Below, piece by piece: positions 45,305-54,292 of a DNA stretch of 64,000 nucleotides. The DNA comes from Rhizobacter sp. Root1238 (GTDB lineage: Bacteria; Pseudomonadota; Gammaproteobacteria; Burkholderiales; Burkholderiaceae_C). Position 1 is the stretch's first letter, and each line of letters begins with the position of its first letter. The position numbers and the translations under genes are program-made. The stretch covers positions 188,780 through 252,779 of the forward strand of contig NZ_LMDM01000034.1 in assembly GCF_001425825.1 (NCBI RefSeq). Reading direction: 5' to 3'. A model generated the notes under the pieces. It was not told the DNA's origin, searched no databases, and saw only the letters and a list, made by a program, of their open reading frames with translations.

Positions 45305-45775
45305 ATGTTCAACATCGTCCTCGTCCACCCGGAGATCCCGCCGAACACCGGCAACGTGATCCGGCTCGCGGCCAACACCGGCTGTTCCCTGCACCTGATC
45401 GAGCCGCTCGGCTTCTCGATGGAAGACCGGCTGTTGCGGCGTGCCGGGCTCGACTACCACGAGTTCGCGCCGGTGCGGCGGCATGCCGACTGGCAGGCCT
45501 TCGTCGACGCCATGCAGCCGGACCCGACACGCCTGTTCGCGTTCACGACGCGCGGCAGCCAGCCGTTCGCCGAGGTGGCATGGCGGGCCGGCGACTGGCT
45601 GGTGTTCGGGTCGGAGACGGCCGGGCTGCCGGCCGACCTGCGCGAGACGTTTCCCGCGCACCAGCGCGTGCGCCTGCCGCTGCGCGCCGGGCAGCGCAGC
45701 CTGAACCTCAGCAATGCGGTCGCGGTCGCGGTGTTCGAGGCGTGGCGCCAGAACGGCTACGCCGACGGCGCGTAG
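45305..45775 (+). CDS. trmL: tRNA (cytidine(34)-2'-O)-methyltransferase TrmL
   Basis: A 156-residue SPOUT enzyme that 2'-O-methylates the wobble base of two tRNA-Leu. NIVLVHPEIPPNTGNVIRLAANTG opens the protein, LVFGSETAGLPADL forms the first knot loop and RSLNLSNAVAVAVFEAWRQ the SAM-binding end. Length is standard. It starts 11 bases after comF and faces the Bug gene with 6 bases between stops. Confidence 0.95.
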   Translation: MFNIVLVHPEIPPNTGNVIRLAANTGCSLHLIEPLGFSMEDRLLRRAGLDYHEFAPVRRHADWQAFVDAMQPDPTRLFAFTTRGSQPFAEVAWRAGDWLVFGSETAGLPADLRETFPAHQRVRLPLRAGQRSLNLSNAVAVAVFEAWRQNGYADGA

Positions 45776-45781
45776 ACCGCC

Positions 45782-46762
45782 CTATTCCGGCTGCACGCCG
45801 GCGGCCTTGATGACCTTGCCCCAGCGTTCGCGCTCGGTCTTCATCAGGCCCGCCAGCGCCTCGGGCGCCGTGCCCGCCGCGCTGAAGTACTGGCCGAGGA
45901 TCTTGCCGCGCACGTCATCGGTCTTGATGATGCGCACCAGCTCGGCCGACACCCGGTCGACCACGGCCTGCGGCGTGCGGGCCGGCGCGAGCACCGCCTG
46001 CCACGAGATCGCCTCGAAACCCGCGTAGCCCTGCTCGACCAGGGTCGGCAAGTCGGGCAATGCGCCGAAACGGCCGAGCGTCGTGACGCCCAGCGCCTTC
46101 AGCTTGCCGGCCTTCACCTGGCCGATCGCGATGCCCGGCACCATGAAGCCGGCCTGCACCTGGCCGGCCAGGATCGCGTTGACCACCTGCGGGAAGCCTT
46201 GATAAGGCACGTGCACGATGTCGAGGCCGGCGCGCGCCTTGAACGATTCCATCGCCAGGTGCGCCGCGCTGCCGTTGCCGACGCTGCCGTAGTTCAGCTG
46301 GCCCTTCTTCTGCTTCGCGACGCGCACGAAGTCGGCCAGCGTGTCGACGCCGAGCTTCGGGTCGACCACCAGCACGTTCGGCGAGGTCGCGACCAGCGTC
46401 ACCGGCACCAGGTCTTTCAGCGGGTCGTAGCCGAGCGATTTCGACAGCAGCGGCGCGGTCACCAGCGGCCCCTGGATCGTGAACAGGAAGGTGTAGCCGT
46501 CGGGCTCTGCCTTCGCGACCAGGCCGGTGCCGAGGTTGCCGCCGGCGCCGGGCTTGTTGTCGACGACGATCGGCTGGCCGAGCGCCTGTGCGAGCGGCTC
46601 GGCGACCAGCCGGGCGATGATGTCCGGCGAGCTGCCGGGCGGGAACGGCACGACCAGGCGGATCGGGCGGGCGGGCCAGGCCTGGGCATGTGCGGGCAGA
46701 GCGCCCCACAGCGCGGCGGCCATGCCGGCCAACAGGACATCGCGACGTTTCGGCAGGCTCAT
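45782..46762 (-). CDS. Bug/TctC-family periplasmic binding protein
   Basis: A 326-residue solute-binding protein. The signal peptide is about 1-28 (MSLPKRRDVLLAGMAAALWGALPAHAQ); the mature domain begins WPARPIRLVVPFPPGSSPDIIARLVAEPLAQALGQ and contains VDNKPGAGGNLGTG, a hallmark of the Bug superfamily. It binds a small carboxylate for a tripartite tricarboxylate transporter, but no TctA/TctB genes are nearby, so its partner is unknown. Another ATG 24 bases upstream (inside gpsA) is less likely. Confidence 0.87.
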   Translation of the reverse strand: MSLPKRRDVLLAGMAAALWGALPAHAQAWPARPIRLVVPFPPGSSPDIIARLVAEPLAQALGQPIVVDNKPGAGGNLGTGLVAKAEPDGYTFLFTIQGPLVTAPLLSKSLGYDPLKDLVPVTLVATSPNVLVVDPKLGVDTLADFVRVAKQKKGQLNYGSVGNGSAAHLAMESFKARAGLDIVHVPYQGFPQVVNAILAGQVQAGFMVPGIAIGQVKAGKLKALGVTTLGRFGALPDLPTLVEQGYAGFEAISWQAVLAPARTPQAVVDRVSAELVRIIKTDDVRGKILGQYFSAAGTAPEALAGLMKTERERWGKVIKAAGVQPE

Positions 46763-46766
46763 CAGG

Positions 46767-47753
46767 TCAGCTTTCGGGACGCGCATCGCGCATCATCAGG
46801 AGGCGCATCGATTGTTCGGGCGTGTCGCGGCCTTCGAGCACGCGGACCACCGCTTCGGTGATCGGCATGTCGACCGAGCGCGCCCGCGCGCGGCGCAGCA
46901 CGGTCGCGGCGCAGGCCACGCCTTCGGCCACGTGGCCGAGCTCGACCAGGATCTTCGACAGCGGCAGGCCTTCGGCCAGCAGCAGTCCGACCTTGCGGTT
47001 GCGCGACAGGTCGCCGGTGGTCGTGAGCACCAGGTCGCCGAGGCCGGACAGGCCCATGAAGGTGTCGGGCCGCGCACCGAGCGCAACGCCCAGCCGCGTG
47101 ATCTCGGCCAGCCCGCGCGTGATCAGCGCGGCCCGCGCATTGAGGCCGAGCTCCATGCCGTCGGCGATGCCGGCGGCGATCGCCATCACGTTCTTCACCG
47201 CGCCCCCGACTTCGACGCCGACCACGTCGCTCGAGGTGTAGATGCGCAGGCTCTCGCCGTGCAGCGCGGCAACGGCCTGCTCGCAGAGCTCGGCATCGGC
47301 GCTCGCGGCGACCAGCGCAGTCGGCCGGCCGAGCGCGGCCTCGAGCGCGAAGCTCGGGCCCGACAGCACGCCGACGCGGCGGTCGTTCGGGCGCACCCCG
47401 CGCGCGACCTCGTGCCCGAGCCAGCCGGTGCCGTCCTGGAAGCCCTTGCACAGCCACAGCACGCCGCTCGCGTCGGCCGGCAGGCGGCGCAACACCTCGG
47501 CCAGGCCGGCCATCGGCGTCGCGACAATGATCAGCCCGCCGCGCGCATGCTCGACGCAGCTGTCGAAATCGGACGACACCACCAGCGACGGCGGCAGCGC
47601 GATACCCGGCAGGTAGCGCAGGTTCTCGCCGCGCGTCTGCAGGCGCTCGCACTGCTGCGGATCGCGCACCCACAGGCGGGTGTCATGGCGTGCCGAGGTG
47701 CTCACGGCAACCGCCGTGCCCCATGCGCCGGCTCCAAGAACGGTGAGCTTCAC
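46767..47753 (-). CDS. gpsA: Glycerol-3-phosphate dehydrogenase (NAD(P)+)
   Basis: A 328-residue enzyme that reduces dihydroxyacetone phosphate for phospholipid synthesis. The NAD motif is [16 protein letters not shown] (5-20), the catalytic-Lys segment [21 protein letters not shown] lies near 180-200 with the Asn/Lys of the family, and [23 protein letters not shown] and VEGVAC-type wording ([12 protein letters not shown]) follow. The gene lies downstream of secB as in many betaproteobacteria. Confidence 0.95.
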   Translation of the reverse strand: MKLTVLGAGAWGTAVAVSTSARHDTRLWVRDPQQCERLQTRGENLRYLPGIALPPSLVVSSDFDSCVEHARGGLIIVATPMAGLAEVLRRLPADASGVLWLCKGFQDGTGWLGHEVARGVRPNDRRVGVLSGPSFALEAALGRPTALVAASADAELCEQAVAALHGESLRIYTSSDVVGVEVGGAVKNVMAIAAGIADGMELGLNARAALITRGLAEITRLGVALGARPDTFMGLSGLGDLVLTTTGDLSRNRKVGLLLAEGLPLSKILVELGHVAEGVACAATVLRRARARSVDMPITEAVVRVLEGRDTPEQSMRLLMMRDARPES

Positions 47754-47784
47754 CGCGGCCCCTGCGTCGCTCGGGTCGGACGAA

Positions 47785-48249
47785 TCAGTTGATCGACGGC
47801 GTCGCAGCGCCGTTCGCGGCCTGCTGCTGTTGCTGTGCCTCGAACATCGCCTGGAAGTTCACCTCGGCCAGCAGCACCGGCGGGAAGCCGGCGCGCGTGC
47901 AGATGTCGGAGATGACGGCGCGCAGGTACGGGTAGATGATCTGCGGGCAGGCGATGCCGATGATCGGCTGCAGCTGGTCCTCCGGGATGTTGCGGATCTC
48001 GAAGATGCCGGCCTGCTTGGCCTCGACCAGGAACAGCGTCTTGTCGGCGACCTTGGTCGTGACGGTGGCGGTGACGCTCACTTCGTAGACGCCCTCGGCG
48101 ACCGGCTCGGCGGCCAGGCCGAGGTTGATGTCGACCTGGGGCTGGGTCTGCTCCAGCAGGATCTGCGGCGAGTTCGGCTGCTCGAGCGACATGTCCTTCA
48201 GGTACAGGCGCTGGATCTGGAACACGGGGGTCTGGGTGTCGTCGGACAT
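47785..48249 (-). CDS. secB: Protein-export chaperone SecB
   Basis: A 154-residue chaperone that keeps precursors unfolded and hands them to Sec[21 protein letters not shown] near the start, [30 protein letters not shown] and [34 protein letters not shown] are all core SecB segments. It has the usual acidic lead and a Gln-rich tail. gpsA follows by 31 bases. A strong terminator on this strand lies about 31 bases upstream. Confidence 0.96.
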   Translation of the reverse strand: MSDDTQTPVFQIQRLYLKDMSLEQPNSPQILLEQTQPQVDINLGLAAEPVAEGVYEVSVTATVTTKVADKTLFLVEAKQAGIFEIRNIPEDQLQPIIGIACPQIIYPYLRAVISDICTRAGFPPVLLAEVNFQAMFEAQQQQQAANGAATPSIN

Positions 48250-48279
48250 GGTGCTCTCGCGGGTGACGAATTCGGATGG

Positions 48280-48308
48280 ACAAAAGCCCGCAAGCGATCG
48301 TGCGGGCT
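48280..48308 (-). terminator. Rho-independent terminator between grxC and secB
   Basis: Read on the minus strand, AGCCCGCA and TGCGGGCT form an 8-bp stem around an 8-base loop and are followed by TTTTG. It lies 72 bases after the grxC stop and 31 before the secB start, so rhodanese-grxC and secB-gpsA are probably separate or attenuated units. Confidence 0.82.
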
Positions 48309-48379
48309 GCGGCGCGGATTATGTCCGAGGCGCCGGGGGCGAATTGAAACGCCTCGTGTGCGAGAGGCCGTGGGGCGCG

Positions 48380-48646
48380 TCAGGCGGCGGCCGCCGACAG
48401 CAGGGGCGTCAGGCCGCCGCGCTGGTCGAGCGCGATCAGGTCGTCGCAGCCGCCGACATGCGTGTCGCCGATGAAGATCTGCGGCACGGTGCGGCGACCG
48501 GTGCGCTCGATCATCTCGTCGCGCAAGCCCGGCTGCAGGTCGACGCGCACTTCGTCGATCTGGTCGACGCCGCGCGACTTCAACAGCTGCTTCGCGCGGT
48601 GGCAATAGGGGCACACCATCGAGGTGTACATCTTCACGGCTTGCAT
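48380..48646 (-). CDS. grxC: Glutaredoxin 3
   Basis: An 88-residue dithiol glutaredoxin. The active site CPYC is in YTSMVCPYCHRAKQLL (near 12-15). RRTVPQIFIGDTHVGGCDDLIAL holds the cis-Pro and glutathione-binding residues. It reduces protein and glutathione disulfides in the cytoplasm. The rhodanese gene lies 43 bases upstream. Confidence 0.95.
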   Translation of the reverse strand: MQAVKMYTSMVCPYCHRAKQLLKSRGVDQIDEVRVDLQPGLRDEMIERTGRRTVPQIFIGDTHVGGCDDLIALDQRGGLTPLLSAAAA

Positions 48647-48689
48647 CGCTTCGCTCCAACGACGGGCCTGGACGACGGCCCTGGAAACC

Positions 48690-49100
48690 TCAGGCCGACT
48701 TCTCGACCGGCAGGCTTGCCTCGCGCCACGCCTTCAGGCCACCGGCCAGTGCGCGAGCGTTCTCGTAGCCTGCCTTGCGAAGGATACCGATCGCGCGCGT
48801 GGCGCGTGCGCCGCTCGCGCACACCACCACCAGAGGCAAGGCCTTGTTCTTGGGCAGTGCGTTCGAGGTCTCGATCTGTGCCAGCGGCACGTTCTTCGCG
48901 CCGGCGGGGTGGCCCGCGGCGAACTCGGCCGGCTCGCTGACGTCGATCAGCACGCCCTTCTCGCGGTTGATCAGGTGCACCGCATCGGCGGTGGACAGCG
49001 CCCCGCCTTGCGCGCCGCGCCGCAGCGTGGGCCACAGCAGCAGACCGCCGGACACCAGGGCCACCGCGAACAGATACCAGTTGTCGAGAAGGAATTTCAC
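48690..49100 (-). CDS. Membrane-anchored rhodanese-like protein
   Basis: A 136-residue protein with an N-terminal helix (about 4-25, [21 protein letters not shown]) and a single rhodanese domain: [28 protein letters not shown], then the catalytic Cys in [13 protein letters not shown]. It resembles the rhodanese that precedes grxC-secB in proteobacteria and may move sulfane sulfur. It diverges from gpmA by 98 bases. Confidence 0.88.
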   Translation of the reverse strand: MKFLLDNWYLFAVALVSGGLLLWPTLRRGAQGGALSTADAVHLINREKGVLIDVSEPAEFAAGHPAGAKNVPLAQIETSNALPKNKALPLVVVCASGARATRAIGILRKAGYENARALAGGLKAWREASLPVEKSA

Positions 49101-49198
49101 AGGCGAGGCCCAAGGGTTGGAAGCAGACGCGAATTATAGAATTCGGCGGTCTGCCTCCCCGGGGCCGCGCCCCGCCCGCCCCACAACCACTGCCTGCC

Positions 49199-49945
49199 AT
49201 GTACAAACTCGTGCTGATCCGCCACGGCGAATCGACCTGGAACCTGGAAAACCGCTTCACCGGCTGGACCGACGTCGACCTGACACCGACCGGCGTCGAG
49301 CAGGCCAAGCAGGCCGGCCGGCTGCTGAAGGCCGAAGGCTACGACTTCGACATCGCCTACACCTCGGTGCTGAAGCGTGCGGTCTGGACGCTGTGGCACA
49401 CGCTCGACCAGATGGACCGCACCTGGTTGCCGGTGGTGCACAGCTGGCGCCTGAACGAGCGCCACTACGGTTCGCTGCAGGGGCTCAACAAGGCCGACAT
49501 GGCCAAGCAGTACGGTGACGAGCAGGTGCTGATCTGGCGCCGCAGCTACGACACGCCGCCGCCGGCGCTCGACGCCGCCGACCCGCGCGGCCAGCGCCAG
49601 GACATCCGCTACGCGAAGCTGCGGCCCGAAGACGTTCCGCTGACCGAATGCCTGAAGGACACCGTCGCGCGCGTGCTGCCGTTCTGGAACGACAGCGTCG
49701 CGCCGGCCATCAAGGCGGGCAAGCGCATCGTGATCGCCGCGCACGGCAACAGCATCCGCGCGCTGGTGAAGTACCTCGACGACATCGCCGATGCCGACAT
49801 CGTCGGCGTCAACATCCCGAACGGCATCCCGCTGGTCTACGAACTCGACGCGAACCTGAAGCCGATCAAGAGCTACTACCTGGGTGATGCCGAGGCCGCG
49901 GCGGCCGCTGCAGCTGCCGTCGCGAACCAGGGCAAGAAGGCCTGA
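49199..49945 (+). CDS. gpmA: 2,3-bisphosphoglycerate-dependent phosphoglycerate mutase
   Basis: A 248-residue glycolytic enzyme interconverting 3- and 2-phosphoglycerate. The catalytic His is H9 in [10 protein letters not shown], and [22 protein letters not shown] and [15 protein letters not shown] are family hallmarks, as is [10 protein letters not shown] short Ala-rich tail follows the core. TATAGA at 49135-49140 may be its -10 element, although no good -35 box is seen. It faces the semialdehyde dehydrogenase gene. Confidence 0.96.
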   Translation: MYKLVLIRHGESTWNLENRFTGWTDVDLTPTGVEQAKQAGRLLKAEGYDFDIAYTSVLKRAVWTLWHTLDQMDRTWLPVVHSWRLNERHYGSLQGLNKADMAKQYGDEQVLIWRRSYDTPPPALDAADPRGQRQDIRYAKLRPEDVPLTECLKDTVARVLPFWNDSVAPAIKAGKRIVIAAHGNSIRALVKYLDDIADADIVGVNIPNGIPLVYELDANLKPIKSYYLGDAEAAAAAAAAVANQGKKA

Positions 49946-49969
49946 GTTCGCGCCGGGTGACCGGCCACC

Positions 49970-51406
49970 TCAGACGCCGGTGTAGGCCGTCTTCACGACG
50001 GTGTAGAACTCACGGGCGTAGCTGCCCTGCTCGCGCGGGCCGTAGCTCGACCCCTTGCGGCCGCCGAACGGCACGTGGTAGTCGACGCCGGCGGTCGGCA
50101 GGTTGACCATCACCATGCCGACCTGCGCGTGGCGCTTGAAGTGCGTCGCGTACTTCAGCGAGCCGGTCGCGATGCCGGCCGACAGGCCGAACGGCGTGTC
50201 GTTGCAGACGGCCAGCGCTTCGTCGTAGTCCTTCACGCGGATCACCGACGCCACCGGGCCGAAGATCTCCTCGCGGTTGATCGTCATGCGCGGCGTCGAG
50301 TCGACGAACAGTGCCGGCGCCAGGAAGAAGCCGTCGGTCTCGGCCTTCACGCGCTGGCCGCCCGCCAGCAGGCGCGCGCCTTCGGCCTGGCCGAGTTCGA
50401 TGTAGCGCTCGTCCTGCTCGAGCTGCGCCTTCGAGACCACCGGGCCGATGTCGATGCCGGCGCCCAGCGCATGGCCGACCTTCAGGCCGCGCATGCGTTC
50501 GGCCAGCGCATCGACGAAACGGTCGTGGATACCGGCGGTGACGATCAGGCGGCTCGACGCGGTGCAGCGTTGGCCGGTCGAGAAGAACGAGCTCTGCGCG
50601 CACAGCTCCACCGCCTGCTTCAGGTCGGCGTCGTCGAGCACGAGCTGCGGGTTCTTGCCGCCCATCTCCAGCTGCACCTTCGCGCCGCGCGCGACCGCGG
50701 CCTGCGCGACCTGCTTGCCCACGCCCTGCGAACCGGTGAAGCTGATCGCATCGATGCCGGGATGGTCGACGATGGCCTGCCCGACCTCGCGGCCCGCGCC
50801 CATCACCAGGTTGAACACGCCGGCCGGCAGGCCGGCACGCGAGATGATCTCGGCCAGCGCCCAGGCCGAGCCCGGCACCAGGTCGGCTGGCTTGAACACC
50901 ACGCAGTTGCCGTAGGCGAGGGCCGGCGCGATCTTCCAGGCGGGGATCGCGATCGGGAAGTTCCACGGGCTGATGATGCCGACCACGCCGACCGGCTCGC
51001 GCGTGATCTCGACGCCGATGTTCGGCCGCACCGACGGCAGCAGCTCGCCCGGCGTGCGCAGGCATTCGCCGGCGAAGAACTTGAAGATGTTGCCGGCGCG
51101 CATGACTTCGCCGATGCCTTCAGGCTTCGTCTTGCCTTCCTCGCGGGCGAGCAGCATGCCGAGTTCTTCGCGGCGCGCGAGGATCTCGCTGCCGATGCGG
51201 TCGAGCGCATCGGCCCGGGCCTGCACGCTGAAGACGCCCCAGGCCGGCGCCGCGGCGCGGGCGGCCTGCACCGCCTCGTCGACCTGCGCGGCCGTCGCGC
51301 TCGCGAACTGGCCGACGGTGTCGGCGAGGTCCGACGGGTTGATGTTCGGCACGAAGCGCGAACCGGCGACCCACGCGCCGTTGATGTAATTCAGGTGTTC
51401 AGACAT
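49970..51406 (-). CDS. Alpha-ketoglutarate semialdehyde dehydrogenase
   Basis: A 478-residue NAD(P)-dependent aldehyde dehydrogenase. Catalytic C281 is in FFSTGQRCTASSRLIV and the general base E247 is in LEMGGKNP; cofactor loop SFTGSQGVGKQV is near 222-233. Its position 9 bases after the kdgD stop points to oxidation of 2,5-dioxopentanoate to 2-oxoglutarate, the last step of aldarate breakdown. The family alone would allow other semialdehydes. Expression is probably shared with kdgD and controlled by the site at 52368-52380. Confidence 0.9.
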   Translation of the reverse strand: MSEHLNYINGAWVAGSRFVPNINPSDLADTVGQFASATAAQVDEAVQAARAAAPAWGVFSVQARADALDRIGSEILARREELGMLLAREEGKTKPEGIGEVMRAGNIFKFFAGECLRTPGELLPSVRPNIGVEITREPVGVVGIISPWNFPIAIPAWKIAPALAYGNCVVFKPADLVPGSAWALAEIISRAGLPAGVFNLVMGAGREVGQAIVDHPGIDAISFTGSQGVGKQVAQAAVARGAKVQLEMGGKNPQLVLDDADLKQAVELCAQSSFFSTGQRCTASSRLIVTAGIHDRFVDALAERMRGLKVGHALGAGIDIGPVVSKAQLEQDERYIELGQAEGARLLAGGQRVKAETDGFFLAPALFVDSTPRMTINREEIFGPVASVIRVKDYDEALAVCNDTPFGLSAGIATGSLKYATHFKRHAQVGMVMVNLPTAGVDYHVPFGGRKGSSYGPREQGSYAREFYTVVKTAYTGV

Positions 51407-51415
51407 GTCAGTCCC

Positions 51416-52327
51416 TTACTGCGGGCCGAGGCGCTTGATCAGCGCGGCCAGCATCTCGACTTCTTCACCCGTCAGGTCCGTCAGCGGCGGGCGCACCGGG
51501 CCGGCCGGGTGGCCGACCAGCGTCGCGCCGGCCTTGATGATGCTGACCGCATAGCCCGCCTGGCGGTTGCGGATGTCGAGGTACGGCAGGAAGAAGTCGT
51601 CGATCAGGCGGCTCTGTGTCGCCCGGTCGTCGGCCGCGACCGCACGGTAGAAATCCATCGCGGTCTTCGGCACGAAATTGAACACCGCCGACGAGTACAC
51701 CGGCACGCCCAGCGCCTTGTAGGCCGCGGCATAGACCTCGGCGGTCGGCAGGCCGCCGAGGTACGCGAAGCGGTCGCCCAGCTTCTGGCGCACCGTCACC
51801 ATTGCCTCGATCTCACCGACGCCGTCCTTGAAGCCGACCAGGTTCGGGCAGCGGTCGGCCAGCTGCTGCAGGCTGGCCGCGCTGAGCTTGCAGACCGCGC
51901 GGTTGTAGACGATCACGCCGATCTTCACCGACTTGCACACCGCCTCGACGTGCGCCACCAGCCCCTGCTGGCCGGCTTCGGTCAGGTAGTGCGGCAGCAG
52001 CAGCAGGCCCTTGGCGCCCAGGCGCTCGGCCTCTTTCGCCATCGCGATCGCCTGGCGGGTCGGGCCGCCGACGCCGGCAATGATGGGCACGCTGTGCTTG
52101 CAGGTGTCGACCGCGACCTTGATGACCTGGCTGTATTCCTCGCTGACCAGCGAGAAGAACTCGCCGGTGCCGCCGGCCGCGAACAGCGCGGTGGCGCCAT
52201 ACGGCGCCAGCCATTCGAGCCGCTTCGCATAGGTCGACGGCTGGAAGTTGCCCTGCGCATCGAAGTCCGTCACCGGGAAGGACAGCAGGCCGGACGAAAT
52301 GGTGGTTTTGAGTTCCTGGGGTGACAT
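51416..52327 (-). CDS. kdgD: 5-dehydro-4-deoxyglucarate dehydratase
   Basis: A 303-residue DHDPS-like aldolase-fold enzyme that dehydrates and decarboxylates 5-keto-4-deoxyglucarate to 2,5-dioxopentanoate. The Schiff-base lysine is K167 in [13 protein letters not shown] and the catalytic Tyr is Y141 in [28 protein letters not shown] (50-65) is the substrate loop. The start chosen (MSPQELK) gives the family's standard length; an in-frame Met 12 bases upstream is the alternative. A GTTGTACGAT site lies 41 bases upstream. Confidence 0.93.
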   Translation of the reverse strand: MSPQELKTTISSGLLSFPVTDFDAQGNFQPSTYAKRLEWLAPYGATALFAAGGTGEFFSLVSEEYSQVIKVAVDTCKHSVPIIAGVGGPTRQAIAMAKEAERLGAKGLLLLPHYLTEAGQQGLVAHVEAVCKSVKIGVIVYNRAVCKLSAASLQQLADRCPNLVGFKDGVGEIEAMVTVRQKLGDRFAYLGGLPTAEVYAAAYKALGVPVYSSAVFNFVPKTAMDFYRAVAADDRATQSRLIDDFFLPYLDIRNRQAGYAVSIIKAGATLVGHPAGPVRPPLTDLTGEEVEMLAALIKRLGPQ

Positions 52328-52367
52328 GCGCGTCTCCAATGAAGTGCTGGCGTTGGATCAGTTGTCA

Positions 52368-52380
52368 GTCATCGTACAAC
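52368..52380 (-). promoter_or_regulatory. Candidate operator upstream of kdgD
   Basis: On the minus strand, GTTGTACGATGAC shares its first 9 bases with the palindromic site at 53391-53403 and has a weaker right arm. It precedes the kdgD start by 41 bases and probably binds the adjacent FadR-type regulator. Confidence 0.6.
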
Positions 52381-52419
52381 ATGGGTCGCGCAGATTCAAG
52401 AGGGCCGACCGCAATGCGC

Positions 52420-53181
52420 CTAGGGCGAGGTGCCGCCGTCGGCCCGGCGCAGGCGCTCGCGGCTGTTGGCCAGGTGCGTGCGCATCGCGGCGCGGGCCGC
52501 CTCCGGGTCGCGCCCGGCGATCGCGTTGACGATGCTTTCGTGCTCGACGTTCACCCGGTGCAGGTATTCGCGCCGGCCCTCGCCGGCCACCTTCGCGGTG
52601 TTGAGCCGGGCGCGCGGGATGATCATCGTGCCCAGGTAGGTCATCAGCTCGACGAAGTGCACGTTCTGCGTGGCCCGGGCGATCTCCATGTGGAGCTGGA
52701 AGTCGGGGGCGATCGCGTCGCCGTCGTGCTCGATGGCCGACGAGAACGCGGCCAGCGCGCCGCGCATCACCTCGATGTTGGCATCGGTGCGGCGCACCGC
52801 CGCGAGCCCCGCCGCCTCGGCCTCGAGCCCGATGCGCAGGTCGAGCACCGCGATCACCTCGCGGGCGGTGGCGATCTGCTCCGGATCGATGCGGAAGTTC
52901 TGCGTGCCGCCACTGCCGACGACGAAGGTGCCCACGCCATGCCGCGTCTCGACCAGTCCGCCGGCCTGCAGCTTCGACAGCGCCTCGCGCACCACGGTCC
53001 GGCTGACGCCGAACTCGTCCATGATCGCGGCCTCGGTCGGCAGCTTGTCGCCCGACCGCATCACGTTGTCGCGGATGCGCGCGCTCAGCGTCTCGACCAG
53101 GCCGATGGCCAGGCTGCGCGGCCGGCGGCGCGGCAGGTCGGTCGCAGCAGGAGTTGGCGGGACGTGCATCGGGCGGCTCAT
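52420..53181 (-). CDS. FadR-subfamily GntR transcriptional regulator
   Basis: A 253-residue regulator. The winged helix-turn-helix (about 25-90) has GDKLPTEAAIMDEFGVSRTVVREALSKLQAGGLVETRHGVGTFV. The C-terminal FCD ligand domain has metal-type residues in DFQLHMEIARATQN and VNVEHESIVNAI. It lies between the kdgD and uronate dehydrogenase units, with candidate sites in both directions, so it likely represses the whole locus until an aldarate or hexuronate intermediate binds. From memory it resembles the hexuronate regulator GguR of other proteobacteria. The start MSRPMHVPP is the first good Met; M5 is possible. Confidence 0.88.
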   Translation of the reverse strand: MSRPMHVPPTPAATDLPRRRPRSLAIGLVETLSARIRDNVMRSGDKLPTEAAIMDEFGVSRTVVREALSKLQAGGLVETRHGVGTFVVGSGGTQNFRIDPEQIATAREVIAVLDLRIGLEAEAAGLAAVRRTDANIEVMRGALAAFSSAIEHDGDAIAPDFQLHMEIARATQNVHFVELMTYLGTMIIPRARLNTAKVAGEGRREYLHRVNVEHESIVNAIAGRDPEAARAAMRTHLANSRERLRRADGGTSP

Positions 53182-53207
53182 GGCAAGGTCGTTGAAAGGG
53201 CTTTCGA

Positions 53208-53218
53208 CTGTACGACAG
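53208..53218 (+). promoter_or_regulatory. Candidate operator near the regulator start
   Basis: CTGTACGACAG keeps the TGTACGACA core of the other sites and lies 27 bases upstream of the regulator ATG, a position suited to autoregulation. Confidence 0.5.
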
Positions 53219-53265
53219 GCGGTCGGCGCGGCAAGCGGGCTTCCGCGGGTCGACAACGACCGCTC

Positions 53266-53278
53266 GTCGTCGTACAAC
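53266..53278 (-). promoter_or_regulatory. Candidate operator in the divergent intergenic region
   Basis: On the minus strand GTTGTACGACGAC differs from the palindromic site at 53391-53403 by one base. It lies mid-way between the regulator and uronate dehydrogenase genes. Confidence 0.6.
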
Positions 53279-53390
53279 AATGTACGTGTTCGACGACACC
53301 GTTTGCCGTTGCGAACGCGCAGGCCGGCCCCGGGATTACCCTCATTCCGCCAGCTTGACAAGCCCCCTGCCGTCGCGAATCATTCACCAT

Positions 53391-53403
53391 GTTGTACGAC
53401 AAC
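53391..53403 (+). promoter_or_regulatory. Candidate operator for uronate dehydrogenase operon
   Basis: GTTGTACGACAAC has 5-bp inverted arms around a 3-base centre and fits the FadR-type pattern TNGTNNNACNA. It lies 61 bases upstream of the uronate dehydrogenase start. Confidence 0.7.
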
Positions 53404-53464
53404 TGATGACGTACCTGTTGCCGACAGCGCGGACCCGCGGTCGGCCGTGAAAGAACCTTTGCCG

Positions 53465-54292
53465 ATGACGACCCCGCCGACCTCGACCACCTCCCTGCGC
53501 TTCAAGCGCCTGCTGCTGACCGGCGCTGCCGGCGGCCTCGGCCGCGTGCTGCGACCGCGCCTGAAGGCGTATTGCGACGTGCTGCGCCTGTCCGACCTCG
53601 CCGACCTCGGCACGGCCGCGGACGGCGAGGAACTGAGCCAGGTCGCGCTGCAGGACGGCGCCGCGGTGCATGGCCTGCTGGAAGGCGTCGATGCCGTCGT
53701 GCACCTGGGCGGCGTGTCGGTCGAGGCGGCATTCGATCCGATCCTGCAGGCCAACATCGTCGGCACCTACAACCTGTACGAAGCGGCTCGCAAGCACGGC
53801 GTCAGGCGCGTGCTGTTCGCGAGTTCGAACCACGTGACCGGCTTCTACCGGCAGGACGACGTGCTCGGCACCGACGCCGCGCCGCGGCCCGACGGCCTGT
53901 ACGGCGTCAGCAAGGCGTTCGGCGAGAACCTCGCGCGCTTCTACTTCGACCGCTACGGCATCGAGACCGCCTGCCTGCGCATCGGCTCGTCGTTCGCCGA
54001 ACCGAAAGACCGCCGCATGCTGGCCACCTGGATGAGCTTCGACGACCTGGAGCGGCTGGTGGTGTCGTGCCTGACGGCGCCGCTGGTCGGCTACAGCGTG
54101 GTCTACGGCATGTCGAACAACCGCACGCAGTGGTGGGACAACACCAAGGCGAAGCACCTCGGCTACGTGCCGCAGGACAGCTCCGAGCCGTTCCGTGCCG
54201 CGGTCGAGGAGCGCCAGGCGCCGCTCGACTACAACGACCCGGCCGTGCTGTACCAGGGCGGGGCCTTCGTGCGCACCGGCCCGTTCGAATGA
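53465..54292 (+). CDS. udh: Uronate dehydrogenase
   Basis: A 275-residue extended short-chain dehydrogenase that oxidises D-galacturonate or D-glucuronate to the aldaro-lactone with NAD. The Rossmann loop is GAAGGLG (20-26), HLGGVSVEAAFDPILQANIVGTYN follows, SSNHVTGFY holds the active-site Ser, and the catalytic Tyr/Lys pair is Y146/K150 in YGVSKAFGENLARFY. SMSNNRTQWWDNTKAKHLGY-type wording near the C-terminus is typical of Udh. Its TGA overlaps the lactonase ATG. Confidence 0.92.
   Translation: MTTPPTSTTSLRFKRLLLTGAAGGLGRVLRPRLKAYCDVLRLSDLADLGTAADGEELSQVALQDGAAVHGLLEGVDAVVHLGGVSVEAAFDPILQANIVGTYNLYEAARKHGVRRVLFASSNHVTGFYRQDDVLGTDAAPRPDGLYGVSKAFGENLARFYFDRYGIETACLRIGSSFAEPKDRRMLATWMSFDDLERLVVSCLTAPLVGYSVVYGMSNNRTQWWDNTKAKHLGYVPQDSSEPFRAAVEERQAPLDYNDPAVLYQGGAFVRTGPFE

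Noticed and set aside
49952..49965. GCCGG/CCGGC hairpin between gpmA and the semialdehyde dehydrogenase gene
   Set aside because: Only a 5-bp stem without a T-tract; not enough for a terminator call.
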